DNA of 64,000 nucleotides from Ascidia mentula (taxonomy: Eukaryota > Chordata > Ascidiacea > Phlebobranchia > Ascidiidae), in assembly GCA_947561715.1 (NCBI GenBank), contig OX387202.1, positions 11,235,001-11,299,000 on the forward strand. Direction: 5' to 3'. The stretch's first letter is position 1, and the number at the start of each line of letters is the position of its first letter. Shown here one piece after another: positions 11,533 through 23,100 of this stretch. The notes below the pieces were generated by a model that saw only the letters and a program-made list of their open reading frames with translations, did no database searches and had not been told where the DNA came from. The position numbers and the translations under genes are program-made.

Positions 11533-12650
11533 GGAAAAGTTCACATTCAGTATTTTGTCAATCAACATTTCACTCCACATGCTTCCTTCCACAATCAAAC
11601 CTGGTTTCAAATCTCGGCCGCAAAATGATTCACGGAAAACCTGACTACCAACAAGTCGTTGACGCAGGAGACGTCGACAAAACGAATATTCAACGAATCG
11701 CATTATGTTGTTCATTTCATCCTGGGAAATTGTAAGGGGGGGAATTCAGTAAAAATTCAGTGGGGTCTTGCTTCTCATTTAAATTATAATTAGGGTGACT
11801 ACAAACGTATTTAACCAATTGCAAGTATGATGAGGAATCAACGTTGTTCAGTGTAAGATGACAAACTAAGTGACCAATCCTACCTTCTATCGTTGTTTTA
11901 CTGGGAAAAACTCAAGGGCGATCTAACAAACTTTGAAGAGCTTGTAACACAGAATTTAACCAACAGTTATTGTATAAATTTGTAAGACCGGCCAAAACTA
12001 GCTTGTTTTTAACAATCCAAGTATTTAATTTGTCACTGCAACTGATCGATTCCTGGACAAGCGCAAACACCATCCAAATACGATATCGCGCAACGTCGAA
12101 CTCAATCTTATCAATCCCAATTACGTTGTTTACAATTTTTTCTACGGTGAAACATACACACAATCCGCAACTAGACAGATCGCTTTGATGTACTAGTGAG
12201 TCGGATTTAAAAGAAACATCACGACCGGTTATTGAAACAAAAATCGAAATTAAAAATTTTCTTACTAAAGACCTGAGTTCCTTTCGCGAACTTCCAGTAG
12301 AATCATAAAGAACCATTTCGTTCTCAAAATTTTTAAACCACAAAATCACAAAATGCCCTTCAAAAAGAACTGGAATAAAAACATGCTCACACAAACGTTC
12401 GTTGTGAAACATACCATGAAGTGCTTTGCGAGTATTTTTGAATTGTTTGCCCTGCAAAATTTCTCCCGCTGTAATAGTTGACACAAACCCAAAGGCGCCG
12501 TAAATTACAATAACGGAGTGTTCTGGAAATATAACAATCTACAACGTTGTCCGTTAACCAACTAATTGTTAAGTCGTCATGTGTTTTCGCCGGGTTTTGA
12601 GTTAAAGCACAATAAGTTTTCCCACGAGGGAACACAAATCTAACCAAGAA
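11533..12650 (-). pseudogene. Transposon Ulp1-type (C48) protease fused to USP-type (C19) domain, broken frame
   Basis: The frame starting at 12484 shows the C48 order His-Asp-Gln-Cys: GHFVILW (H44), MVLYDSTG (D61), then QSDLSSCG (Q100, C106, the Q-x5-C spacing of Ulp1 proteases). The usual N-terminal WL-D motif (SWLTDNVVDCY) lies upstream near 12560 in another frame, so a one-base shift separates them near 12530. The same frame continues into GLTNLYNNCWLNSVLQAL, the Cys box of ubiquitin-specific proteases (C174), meets one in-frame TGA at 11914-11912, then stays open to 11533 with KQDPTEFL, matching the USP QQDAxEF motif. A USP His box was not found, so the domain may be partial. Known activities are removal of SUMO and of ubiquitin; activity of this copy is unlikely. 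Confidence 0.7.
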
Positions 12651-12740
12651 ACTGACTGACGACAGGGCATGACGAGGGCGGTGTCAAAAATTGAAGTTGG
12701 GGTTAAAGGTATATGATGCCAAATGAACTCTGCAATTTTC

Positions 12741-12998
12741 TTACAGTCGTAAATTTTGTTTTGGACAGTTTGTAAAAAATGTCATCGTCGGGGTGCATTT
12801 AAGTGTTGACATTGGTTGTGGAGAAAGTGATTTTTCGTTTTCGTATTTCAAACGTTTACATATGATTTCCGAAGAATAAAAACTAGTTTTGTTTCTTTTC
12901 CTCTTTTTAAACTTTGACTCCACAACCAATGTTCGTTTAGCGGTTTTAGTGTTGTTTGGGTTTGAAGGGGATTTGTTCGGTTTTCCACGAAAGCTCAT
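12741..12998 (-). other. Basic linker segment of transposon protein
   Basis: An open frame of 85 codons rich in Lys, Arg and Ser, with a KFKKRKRNK run that could be a nuclear localisation signal. It overlaps and follows the segment with the inferred catalytic Glu, in another frame. No domain recognised. Confidence 0.35.
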
Positions 12999-13182
12999 TA
13001 ACGAATCGGCATAGTTTTTCTAAAACTTTAATGGCATCATAGTATTTCAAAGCAAAATCGTCTATTCGAGCTATTCGCTTTCCATCAATTATGTTTCGTT
13101 TTAAATCTCGAAAATGTTGCTCAATAATTCCTTGAGTTTTGTTGTTGTGAAGGATTGTTTGGTGGAGGCAACTCTTTATCAC
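12946..13182 (-). pseudogene. C-terminal transposase fragment with putative catalytic Glu
   Basis: 78-codon frame containing NNKTQGIIEQHFRDLKR. This resembles the last motif of many DDE transposases, where a Glu in an (N/Q)xxxE-x2-F-x2-LK context closes the catalytic triad; here Glu21, near 13121. It follows the fragment at 13281-14009 by about 100 codons of broken frames, where the second catalytic Asp would be expected. That residue was not identified, so the core is damaged or interrupted by an intron. Confidence 0.5.
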
Positions 13183-13280
13183 ATTGCAATCTTTCGAGTA
13201 CGCGTAATAAACATGTTGGCCTGTTCGTTGGTGGATTTACCGTCGTGGAATTGCCGTGACAAATCCCCAAGCATTATAAG

Positions 13281-14009
13281 TTATAACTTAGACGTTGAAC
13301 ATATTCTGCTTAAAACCACATCTATTAAACGTTCACATAATTTCGGATTGTAATAGACATTGGCGCCAATTTGTGAGGAAGTTCCAGTGCCAGTGGAATC
13401 AAAATACGCAATATCAAACGCGCACACGCGATAAAATTTTTTTATCTGTGCGTCGGAATACATTGCCACCATAGGAAAATGCGCCGAAATACAACGAATA
13501 AATTTTTTATCCATTCTTAGTCGCTGCATATTTAAATTTACAAACCATAAATCGCTTATTCGTTTGCTGCCACTATGTTCGCATTTAATGTTGTTTAAAA
13601 CTGATTGTGAAGGCAAATATGTGCAAGCCACGAACCAACGTTCCTCTGGCAATAATTTGTCAAACATATCGCGATATTGTTTCACTGCAGTTTGATGCTG
13701 CAGTTTTTTGCGAAGTTCTTCCCTCATTAGTCCACACACGCGTCTACATTTCTTACAAGCGCGGTGATGGTTTCTTTTTCCAGTAATTTGTACGTGGCCT
13801 TCAACTTTATCCACAAACGACCAAAACGTCACTTTAAATTTTTCCTCACAAACACAATTTTCACATCTTTTGTGCGTACAATACAAGTTTACCCAACCTT
13901 CCTTATAACATTTGTCAAAGTTCTTGATATTCTTCACGCCACTACAGTTAACCAAGTAATTTTTAGCTTTGTTCGGGACACAACCCGCGTAAATTTTCCG
14001 AAGGTGCAT
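13281..14009 (-). pseudogene. Transposase N-terminal half: zinc-finger and first catalytic motif
   Basis: 242-codon open frame. Residues about 30-90 hold a Cys/His cluster (CTHKRCENCVC, then GKRNHH, then CKKCRRVC) resembling the FLYWCH/WRKY-GCM1 fingers at the N-terminus of Mutator-type transposases. Near residue 205 the motif FDIAYFDSTGTGTSS looks like the first catalytic Asp strand of an RNase-H-fold transposase. The frame ends soon afterwards. Assignment rests on motif shape plus position inside an element with TIRs and an 8-bp target duplication; no close relative is claimed. Confidence 0.6.
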
Positions 14010-14458
14010 TACTGTGACATCAACGTACGCTTTACTACCAAAGTGACTTGCGAATCTATTTTGATTGCCATTCCTGAAGTGAAAGAACGAATTTACTGTC
14101 TATCGCGACGTCGGCTGCATATTGATGGGTTTCGAAACTTATTCCACCAAGTTCACTTGTCACGTCAAAATTTTCATGTAATATCGAATTAAAGTTCATG
14201 CCATTGTTTTCATTGGTCAAATTATTGTGAACTTTTGCAGATGCCTCATCACTTCTAAATTGTGTATACAGCTGTCAAGGGTGTAGTAAAAGCAGGTAAA
14301 AGTGCGACAGATGAACTTGTTACATGCGACTGAAAATCTAGTCCAGAAAACGATGATGGAAACATCCCTTCATCGGTGTCAATCACTCTTTGCTCTCTAT
14401 TATTTGTCACAGTTTTATCACCACCAACAGCAAAATCATCGGATTTTAATGGCCTATG

Positions 14459-14686
14459 TTATACAAAACAAGATTTCGAGCACAAATCAAATCCAGGACA
14501 AACCAAATGCGACCGTTTCCATTGATTTTCCGTTAAACCTACAGCGACGGCCGTTTCCTCAAATACACATCTGGGATGAAACCATTGCTGGAAAGATTCA
14601 CATTTAACCATTAAAGTGCCATCATAGGGCGCGTTACAAATACAAAATAAAGCCTCACCGAAAGGCGTTTTGGGCTGTGTGGACAA
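14459..14686 (-). pseudogene. Degenerate PHD-like zinc finger of transposon
   Basis: 75-codon frame with FCICNAPYDGTLMVKCES then QQWFHPRC and later LVCPGFDLC, the layout of a PHD finger (C15, C17, C29, H37, C40, C63, C69). The position expected for the fourth Cys is Phe32, so metal binding at one site may be lost. PHD fingers bind histone tails, and in a transposon such a module could guide integration or chromatin interaction (inference). Confidence 0.55.
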
Positions 14687-14757
14687 CTTCGGTGATGGTT
14701 CGCAACAATTACGTTGTTTGAAATACGACTGTGCCGTTTTGCGAAATGATTTATCTT

Positions 14758-15210
14758 CTAGCCAAACTTTTTTACTTTCATCCTGTTTTTTTCATTTACT
14801 GGAAGTTTGCAATGTTTCAAAACTGCTTTTACGGCCCTGTTTGGTAGTTTTAACTTGTGGGGGTATTCTTGTAGGCACTCCACTAAAGATGGTAATGTGG
14901 CGTAAAACAAATTTTGCTTTTGGTGACCTGGGCTATGTGGAGAAAGATCAAGACGTTGAATCAATGTGTTTTGTAATTTATGGACTTCACAAAAATTCAG
15001 CAACTTTTTAAATCGCCTGTTAACTTGCATTCCGGTCCAAAGATCTTTGGAACGAAGAAAGTTCAAACGACTTTTCGTGGTAAACTTTTTCAATCGATGT
15101 AAACGCAAGTACTTACAAATTGTGTCAATTTTTTCATTGCAAGTTTTACACCGTGAACCACCGGTGAGGACCAGGCGACAAGACAACTGCACCGGCGTTA
15201 ATAAAAACAA
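14758..15210 (-). pseudogene. N-terminal ORF of transposon coding core, unknown function
   Basis: 150-codon frame, the most upstream minus-strand ORF of the element, beginning just inside the right TIR array. It contains CKTCNEKIDTICKYL, a possible CxxC...C metal site, and many basic residues. I do not recognise a family. Its place before the PHD-like finger suggests the N-terminal part of one broken polyprotein or a separate small gene. Confidence 0.4.
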
Positions 15211-15299
15211 ACCGGGAATGCCACTATTTCGAATGATTTTCCGAGTTAATCGCTGGACTCAGGAAACAAAACCAAAGCTGTTTAAGGCGAAACAACAAA

Positions 15300-17048
15300 T
15301 ATACCCAAACCCAACCGAACATGTTCGCTTATATACAAGTGACCTTGTCGCCAAGCTGTATGCTGGCAATGGGTTCTTTGCCGTCACAGGCGGTGACCTG
15401 CAGTTAAGTTCATTTCGCTGGGAATTTTGAAATGAGTTGGTATTTTAACTTATACCACGTTCATCAGCAGGCTCCAGGCAAGCCCTGTGCAAAATTAAAA
15501 AAAATCCTATGTCCCGGAAAGGTTTCAAATGTTCGCCTATACAAGAGACCCTGTCGCCAAGCTGTACGCGGGCAATGGGCTCTGTGCCGTCACAGTCGGT
15601 GACCTGCAGTTAAGTTCATTTCGCTGGGAAATTTGAAATGAGTTGGTATTTTCACTTATACCACGTTCATCAGCAGGCCTCAGGCAAGCCCTGTGCAAAA
15701 TTTAAAAAAATCCTATGTCCCGGAAAGGTTTCAAATGTTCGCCTATACAAGAGACCTTGTCGCCAAGGTATCAGCGGGCAATGACCTCTATTTCGTCACA
15801 GTCGTTGACCTGCGGTTGAATCCATTTCGCTGGGAAATTTGAAATGAGTTGGTATTTTAACTTATACCACGTTCATCAGCAGGCTCCAGGCCATCCCTGT
15901 GCAAAATTTAAAAAAATCCTATGGCCCGGAAAGGTTTCAAATGTTCGCCTATACAAGAGACCTTGTCGCCAAGGTATAAGCGGGCAATGAACTCTATTTC
16001 GTCACAGTCGTTGACCTGCGGTTAAATCCATTTCGCTGGGAAATTTGAAATGAGTTTGTATTTTAACTTATACCACGTTCATCAGCAGGCTCCAGGCCAT
16101 CCCTGTGCAAAATTTAAAAAAATCCTATGGCCCGGAAAGGTTTCAAATGTTCGCCTATACAAGAGACCTTGTCGCCAAGGTATAAGCGGGCAATGGGCTC
16201 TGTGTCGTCACAGTCGTTGACCTGCGGTTAAATCCATTTCGCTGGGAAATTTGAAATGAGTTGGTATTTTAACTTATACCACGTTCATCAGCAGGCTCCA
16301 GGCCATCCCTGTGCACAATTTAAAAAAATCCTATGTCCCGGAAAGGTTTCAAATGTTCGCCTATACAAGAGACCTTGTTCTCAAGGTATAAGCGGGCAAT
16401 GGGCTCTATGTCGTCACAGTCGTTGACCTGCGGTTGAATCCATTTCGCTGGGAAATTTGAAATGAGTTGGTATTTTAACTTATACCACGTTCATCAGCAG
16501 GCTCCAGGCAAGCCTTGTGCAAAATTTAAAAAAATCCTATGTCCCGGAAAGGTTTCAAATGTTCGTCTATACAAGAGACCTTGTCGCCAAGCTGTACGCG
16601 GGCAATGGGCTATATGCCGTCACAGGCGGTGACCTGCAGTTAAGTTCATTTCGCTGGGAAATTTGAAATGAGTTGGTATTTTAACTTAAACCACGTTCAT
16701 CAGCAGGCCTCAGGCAAGCCCTGTGCAAAATTTAAAAAAATCTTATGGCCCGGAAAGGTTTCAAATGTTCGCCTATATCAAGCGACTACACCACTATCTG
16801 CCTGATACATGACCGCATCAAATTTACAGGTTTTGTGACCTTAAAGTATATTTTATGTGAACGAATATTGTCAGATTCGATAGCATAGGTATGCTAAAGT
16901 TACATTTGATGTTTTTCGATAGTCAATGTGTTCTAATTTGGGTATGTAGTTGCGTTTTGTTTTTGATGAATCCCTTGAAGTGGTGTTCATTCATGCGTGA
17001 ATTATATTTCGTTGAAACAAAAAAATATTTCGCCGAAATGACAGTAGT
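15300..17048 (-). repeat. Right terminal inverted repeat with ~205-bp tandem array
   Basis: Inverted partner of the left TIR. Units recognised by the reverse motif end near 15541, 15748, 15955, 16163, 16365, 16570 and 16777, with one degraded unit near 15330. The outer arm (about 16790-17048) is nearly identical to the left arm. Confidence 0.88.
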
Positions 17049-17056
17049 GTTGAAGC
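17049..17056. repeat. Right target-site duplication GTTGAAGC
   Basis: Partner of 8995-9002, marking the right end of the transposon. Confidence 0.92.
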
Positions 17057-17500
17057 GTAACGGATGAAAGAATGGCTTCGATGGCTCCCCATGCGTCATC
17101 TGTGTCAAGAAAGTTAAAAAAAAAATATTTTGATACTGACTGTTGTATAAAAAATCCCTTGCCATTTGTGCCAAGCGTTGTCAATTTATTAAACTTACGA
17201 GCATCCAGGAAGCAAAATATATCGCGTGTCAAAATCATCAAAAATTCTGTAGGGAATTCCCTTTTATTATTTTATTTAAAATTGGTCTTTTGAAACCGCT
17301 TTCTACTATTTTTCGTTCACACTCTGTCTTTCTGACGACATCGCTAGTTACCTCATTTGCGTTTTGTCTTTCAACTTTTGCTACTTTTTCTCAATCTCCT
17401 TTGCCGCTTAATCGCAGCACTTATAATCGCTTTGTTTCTGTCTCGTCTTTGATATCTCCCTACATATTTGCCACTCTTTCCACAAATAAACAGGTCATGG
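17057..17500. other. Distal 5' flank of gene 1, displaced by the transposon
   Basis: Matches 59351-59795 upstream of gene 3. On the minus strand an 89-codon frame in the gene 3 copy (59535-59269) is split by the transposon here. Codon changes between the two copies alter many residues, so protein selection is doubtful. A donor-like GCTC|GTAAGT lies within it. Confidence 0.5.
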
Positions 17501-19370
17501 ATCTCGGTCTCACAGATCACAATGTGATCTCACATCACAGATCAGCATGGCTTTACTTTTGGTTTCATTCAGTTGATTATCGATAAAATTATCCACGTAA
17601 ATAACTCTTAACTGGCAAGTCAGTGAAAATTAAGGGCATCTCCAGTCGTCGTTTGCCAATCCTTTACAACAATGCTAATAATGGAATAATAGTTATTGTA
17701 ATATCGTGGGCCAACCGGACACAATGCCATGTGTGTTGGTATCTCTTATATGGTGAGACTCAACCTCAACGTCATAACAAAACAACACAATCCCATCCTA
17801 AAAGCTTTTTGGGAAGGTCCATGGTCCTCACCTGGATATGCTAATGGGCCCTAGTGAGCCACACCGGCGGCTTCCCCTTTCATGTCAACCATAATTCGGA
17901 CATGTACCTGGGCAGCGTTTTTTGTTTTGTTGATTTGTCCATGTTACTTCATCTCAGTCTTGTCAAGCATATCCAGTGACTCGGCGTATTCCAACCATTA
18001 CATTAAATTATAGAATCCACCCTTTACGATAGAATTGCTAACTTTACAGAAAACCATGCCCTTCGCGGGCGTTTTTAATTGGTATGGACCTTGTTGCTGG
18101 CTGCACCCCCCTCTCGTGGGGCCTGAATCCAACCAGGGGGTGTGATGCTGCCTGGTCTCCACATCTATAAGTAAATGTTCGGTCATTAGCAACACGCATT
18201 CTTTATACAATCAATTTGTGTTTTTTATGCCGTACCGCTCCAGCACCTACAAAATTGCCACTAATTTTGTGGCTGATTTAGCTGTGGTTGCAATGCCTGT
18301 AAACCTTATGATGTACACTTGATAAGTTTGCCGAGAGATTTACTGTAAACAGTATTTTGTTTGATTAACATATTTGGCTTGCGGAAATTTTAAATGTTGC
18401 GCAACGTGTAAAACAAATAATGCTTGTCTTGCGTTGAAATAGCCAAGTACCAATGTTTAAAAAAAACCTTATGTAGAAGTAACAAAATTTTCAAAAGCTC
18501 AATGGCAGAACACGTACAAGTCGATTAAAGTTAAACATGATTGGCTGCTCGCAAAATAATGCGAAAATAAAACATTGTACATTTGAATTGTTTAAATGGC
18601 GATGCTACACAAACAAGCACAATGCCGGTTAAATCACTTTCAAATACATTGCGTATGTATAAAACAAAATTAGGCAAAGATAACTGTAAACATGATCACA
18701 AAGTACACAAAAAAAAAGCAGATACAAATATATACAAAAATACACTGGTGGAATGTAACAAACTACGTGCTGTATTTCTTCGACATTTCGTCTGCCATGC
18801 GGCTAGACTTCATCAGGTATAACGCAATTTCAAAGTGAGCTACACTAAAACAGAAGAGCAATACATTTTTAAATTGCAGCCTGGCCGCAACAGCAATTTC
18901 GTAACAAACTACATCTTTACATTCTTTTTCACATTAAACAATAAACAACGCCTACCAACACGATTAAAGCCATTGAACTTTGCCCAATAGTTATTTGGAA
19001 CAAAAATGATTCATTGACAAATATTATATGACAAGAACCATGATAAATATGAAAGTTATGAGAGGGTAGAAATATATAGTCTACAGCAAATTCAAGCTCC
19101 AACGATTTTTTGCAATACAAGTTACACTTTGGCATTATTTTCAAAGACAGCCAAAAGACAGGTGTATGCATTCATATATTAGAAATATCAAATAGGGCCA
19201 ACCTTACATAAGTAGATTTAAAACCATGAAAAAGCTATTCCTAAATACTTTGTGACGTCTTTTTTAGGACGCCCAGAAAATACGCGCTTGTTCAAACCAA
19301 CGTTTATTTGCATAAGGCGTTGGCTTTGCTATCGTCTGTGTTTTAGTTAAACATGTTGCAAACCTATCCT
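17500..19370. repeat. Intergenic block, copy b of four
   Basis: Matches the blocks at 975, 50745 and 61865. Near 17513 a palindrome AGATCACAATGTGATCT is shared with copy d at 61866. A ~110-bp segment (about 17570-17655) is inverted relative to copies a and c. No coding signal. Confidence 0.75.
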
Positions 19371-19423
19371 TCTTTAAAACTAATAATGGAGCAAAAAAAG
19401 TGCTGTAGAACAGTGCTGTAGAA

Positions 19424-20129
19424 CAGTGGTTCTTAACCTGGGTTCGATGGGGACGCTTCAGGGGTTAGACTAAGGTCCAATGATTTACAAAAAATCATCA
19501 TTTTTTCAGTCACATTTTTTTTTTGAAATTAATTGCAGAGAGTTACGCAGGCACGGGGAGGTTGGATTGCAATTGTAAACATGACAACTATTTGTACTCG
19601 CATGAGTTTAGATAGTAATTTCTGGGCAATTGCGTGAATTTGAAAATCGTTCGTAGTCATGGCTGACGTAAACAATCAGCATATACATGACAGCATTATG
19701 TTTCAGAAAAAAAGAAAACGGCATTTAAAACATATTGTTTCGTACTGTGGTTCAATCAAAAAACATTCCCATGATAGATATGCTTTATAGAGCGACCCCG
19801 GGTGTAAAAACTTTGAAATATTATGCGAGTTCAAAATCCCGGACTTTTCTCCCCGACCCATCTTTGAAAACCATTGCATTCTAGTTGCAGTAAAACAAAA
19901 AAAAACATAACATCGTTCATGGGAAAATGACTTTGCTTGGACACAGTAACCCAAATTCATTATAATTGTGTTACATAATTTTAATTTCTCTTCTGCTTTG
20001 TTTTAAGCTTGTTTGTTCTAATTAAGCTATTGCTATTTTTGCTTTTCTTATTCTTTATATTGTCAGGGTTTGGCAAATGCTTGGGGAGGATCCAAGGGGT
20101 TCAGCAAATTTATAATGTCAAGAACCACT
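19424..20129. mobile_element. hAT-like non-autonomous element
   Basis: Left end CAGTGGTTCTTAACC and right end (inverse strand) AAGTGGTTCTTGAC form imperfect inverted repeats of hAT/Charlie style, about 706 bp apart. No clear 8-bp duplication remains. Paralogous copies start at 52915 and 63875, so insertion predates the block duplications. The last exon of gene 2 runs into its right end. Confidence 0.55.
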
Positions 20130-23100
20130 TCAAAAGGGTCAAGAGTAGAATTCACGTCAATGATGCGGGATTCTGAACAAGGTAAAACAACATAGTTGCA
20201 TGTAACTCACAAACAAAATAAACCAAGCAACTTACGTTCATCTTTGGGTTTTTTATCATTGGCCGAATTCTACAAAACAAGAACATAGAATTTTTACATG
20301 AACTTTTCAATTCCCAAGTCAACAATCAAAATCCAAACAAAATACAGAAGATATTTAGTGTTTCACCAGGAACCAAATGGGTTACCAAACACAATTCTAT
20401 TTTGGTAACTTTTTGAGTACCCAACGGATCGACAAATGACTGGAAGGTGCCACAAAGTGGAAATCTGTGTGCCTGCTAATCTAAAAGCTAGCGCAGAAAC
20501 TTTATAGGTCAAAACAGTATGTACAACTGTATACAGCTCTCATTTATTATTGTGGCTCTTGTGCACATAATCCTAATGTTGTTATTTTACAAATTGCAGG
20601 TCAAAAAGTTGTTTATAATATTATTTCTATTTTGCGTCTTTGACCTACAAATCATGACCATGACCTCCTAATATCGTTTGAATTCAGTCAGTTTGCGGGT
20701 TGACAGAATTTAAAGAAAATAAATAAAATATCCCTATCCACTGTATCATCAGTTCACTGTTTTATGAATGAAATCTTACCAGTATATCAGCGCCTTCTTC
20801 AGTCACATAAATTTTGGAGACAAATAATGTTTCAATCTTACTCAAGCAGGTGGAAAGATGGACAGCCCCATTAATTCCAACTTTATTTTGGCGCAAGCCA
20901 ACAAACTCCATCTAAATAAAAGTAAGTATAAAGAAAATACAAATCCATCCGATAACTTTAGATCTGTGGTTTTTCACTTTTTCATATCACAACCCCAAAA
21001 AGCAAATTGATCTAATCTGTGACCCACTTATAAAATTGCAGCAAAACATGTCACAGTGTTTTCTGAACAAAAATAATTCTCAAAGATCTTGTCAATGAAA
21101 TAATCCCAGTAACTTAATTCACCGTAAGCAATTGCAGACAAAGGTAATTTGATAAATACCATGCAGACAAATCTGTAAATCATTGTTGTATAACAAAAAT
21201 CTCAAAGCTTTGCTTAGCGACCCCATGATTGTCATGACCCACAGGTCAAAAACCTTAGGGTGAAAAATCCATTACCCCAAAAAAGTAGCAAACTCTAATG
21301 TAAAACTCGGTATTTAAAATAATCTGAATCAAGGTTTTTGGAACTGTTTACCTTTGACCTGCGGCCACTAATGACTTTGCAGAATGTAGATACATCAGTT
21401 ACACCACAATTTCCCACATCCAAAAACATAAGTTTATGAATAAATAAAGATAACTGGTTGATTCCTTCGTTACCAATATAGTTTCCAGGAAGAAGAAGTC
21501 TCCTTATCTAAAACAGAGCATTCTATACAACAGGGGTTTATAACTTGGATGTATGTAAAACATTAAAAACCATCTTGAAGTCATTTATACAACAATGTAC
21601 AAGTAAATCACACCTTGGTCTGTTGTTGTGACATAGTTACAGTCAGAGGTTTCAAGTCGGTTATTCCACAACCCTCAAGAAACAACTCCTGTATGTAAAA
21701 AACACATTGTGCAAGAAGTTTCATTCCATCATTTCCAATTGGGTTTTTTGAAAGCACAAGTCGTGTAAGCTAAAAAATAAAGAAAAATTTTGTTTCATAC
21801 ATAAATTTAGTTTTTGATTAAATGTTGATTAAGAAACAAATCAGGTAATTTTAAAGATTGCAAATTATAATCCATGAGTTAACATCAAACATAAATTATT
21901 GGGACTACCATGCATTTCTTTGCCACAATAGACTCAGTTAGCGGCCCCATGTTAGACACTTGGCACTTTTCTAACAGCAAGGCATCAGTTTTATCCACAC
22001 AAGTTGCAAGTTCTTGTAAACCATCATCACAAATTGGGTTGTAACCCAGGTCTAGAAAACGCATCTGTAATTGTATAACTCCTTTTTATAGCTGTAAAGC
22101 AATTTTATATATTTTGTAACCTAATATAAAGCACTAGCATGCACATTTGGCTTATAGTTAAACAATAATTTAAAAAAACAATTTGAAACAGAAAATCAAT
22201 GTATAAACTAAGGTTCCTTTGAAACATTATGATCTTATAACAGGTTTTCCAAAACTTGTTGGGCAATGAAACTCACCTGTGAATCTGTGTTTTTTTTGGA
22301 CCACTAGTATGAAGTAACAATATTTTTTACACCTAATTAGTGTGAAAGGGAACAGACAACACAAAATAAATAACACAATAACCTTGATTTATAGTAAACT
22401 TAAAACTTTACCTATTCTTGTCATGTCTTCACGGTCCCCAGTTTACTTGTGTACAAATATACAAACCTTGGAATCTCTTTTCCTCATTTGTTCTGAAACT
22501 TTGCTCACATCTTTTAAGTTACACCATCCAAGGGTTAATTCATCACTTCTTCGTACATGTGGTAAAATATACTCAATCTGTTCCCCTAGTAATGGGCATT
22601 TAGATATTTTGAGTGTATTAATCTGTCAAACACAACAAACAACAGTTACCAGGATTATTTACTGACAATTACAGTCATCATCGGTTGGTAACTGAACTGG
22701 TAAATAACAATGATACCAAATTTTATTAAAGTAAAAATACAACATATTTTAACAGTCACCAAAAAAAATGTGCGATTATAATTACCTTGCACTGCATTTC
22801 TTGTAATGCTGGCAATAAACGCTTGATCCATTTATCTTCGTAAATGCTAACATGAAACACTGGCTGCTGAAACTTAGCTAAAATCCTCGTAATAGCATGA
22901 ATTGTGATGTTTGTGTCAAAATCATTCACATCAAATATAAAGCAAGCAGGAACACTGTTTACCAATTCATAGACCAACTCATCAGAAACTTCCAATAAAT
23001 CAACAAACCACTCTTTCAGTTCTGAAAAAAATTATTAAAGGCAAAGTAATAGCATTGTGTTACAAACGGATTGTTCTAAATTCCTATAAAAATCATCCAC

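Larger units (their letters stand above)
9003..17048 (-). mobile_element. 8.0-kb DNA transposon with long TIRs and protease-rich coding core
   Basis: Complete element flanked by the 8-bp duplication GTTGAAGC (8995-9002 and 17049-17056). Terminal sequences ACTACTGTCATTTCGG match in inverted orientation with one mismatch in the first ~80 bp. The paralogous site at 59343-59350 has a single GTTGAAGC and uninterrupted flanks, so it is the empty site. The coding core is on the minus strand between 15210 and 11533: CxxC segment, PHD-like finger, zinc finger plus DDE-like transposase, C48 protease, USP-like domain. Long TIRs, 8-bp duplication, FLYWCH-like finger and Ulp1 cargo recall Mutator-like elements; KDZ/Zisupton elements also make 8-bp duplications. 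The superfamily is therefore unsettled. The frames are broken in a few places, so this copy is probably not autonomous. Confidence 0.88.

Noticed and set aside
18583..18822. Plus-strand frame shared with 62895-63191
   Set aside because: Shared because the blocks are duplicated; the frames differ in length and shift between copies, with no motif.
19441..19460. GGTTCGA motif suggesting a tRNA gene
   Set aside because: It belongs to the hAT-like terminal repeat; no cloverleaf arms fit around it. I found no tRNA or rRNA gene in the window.
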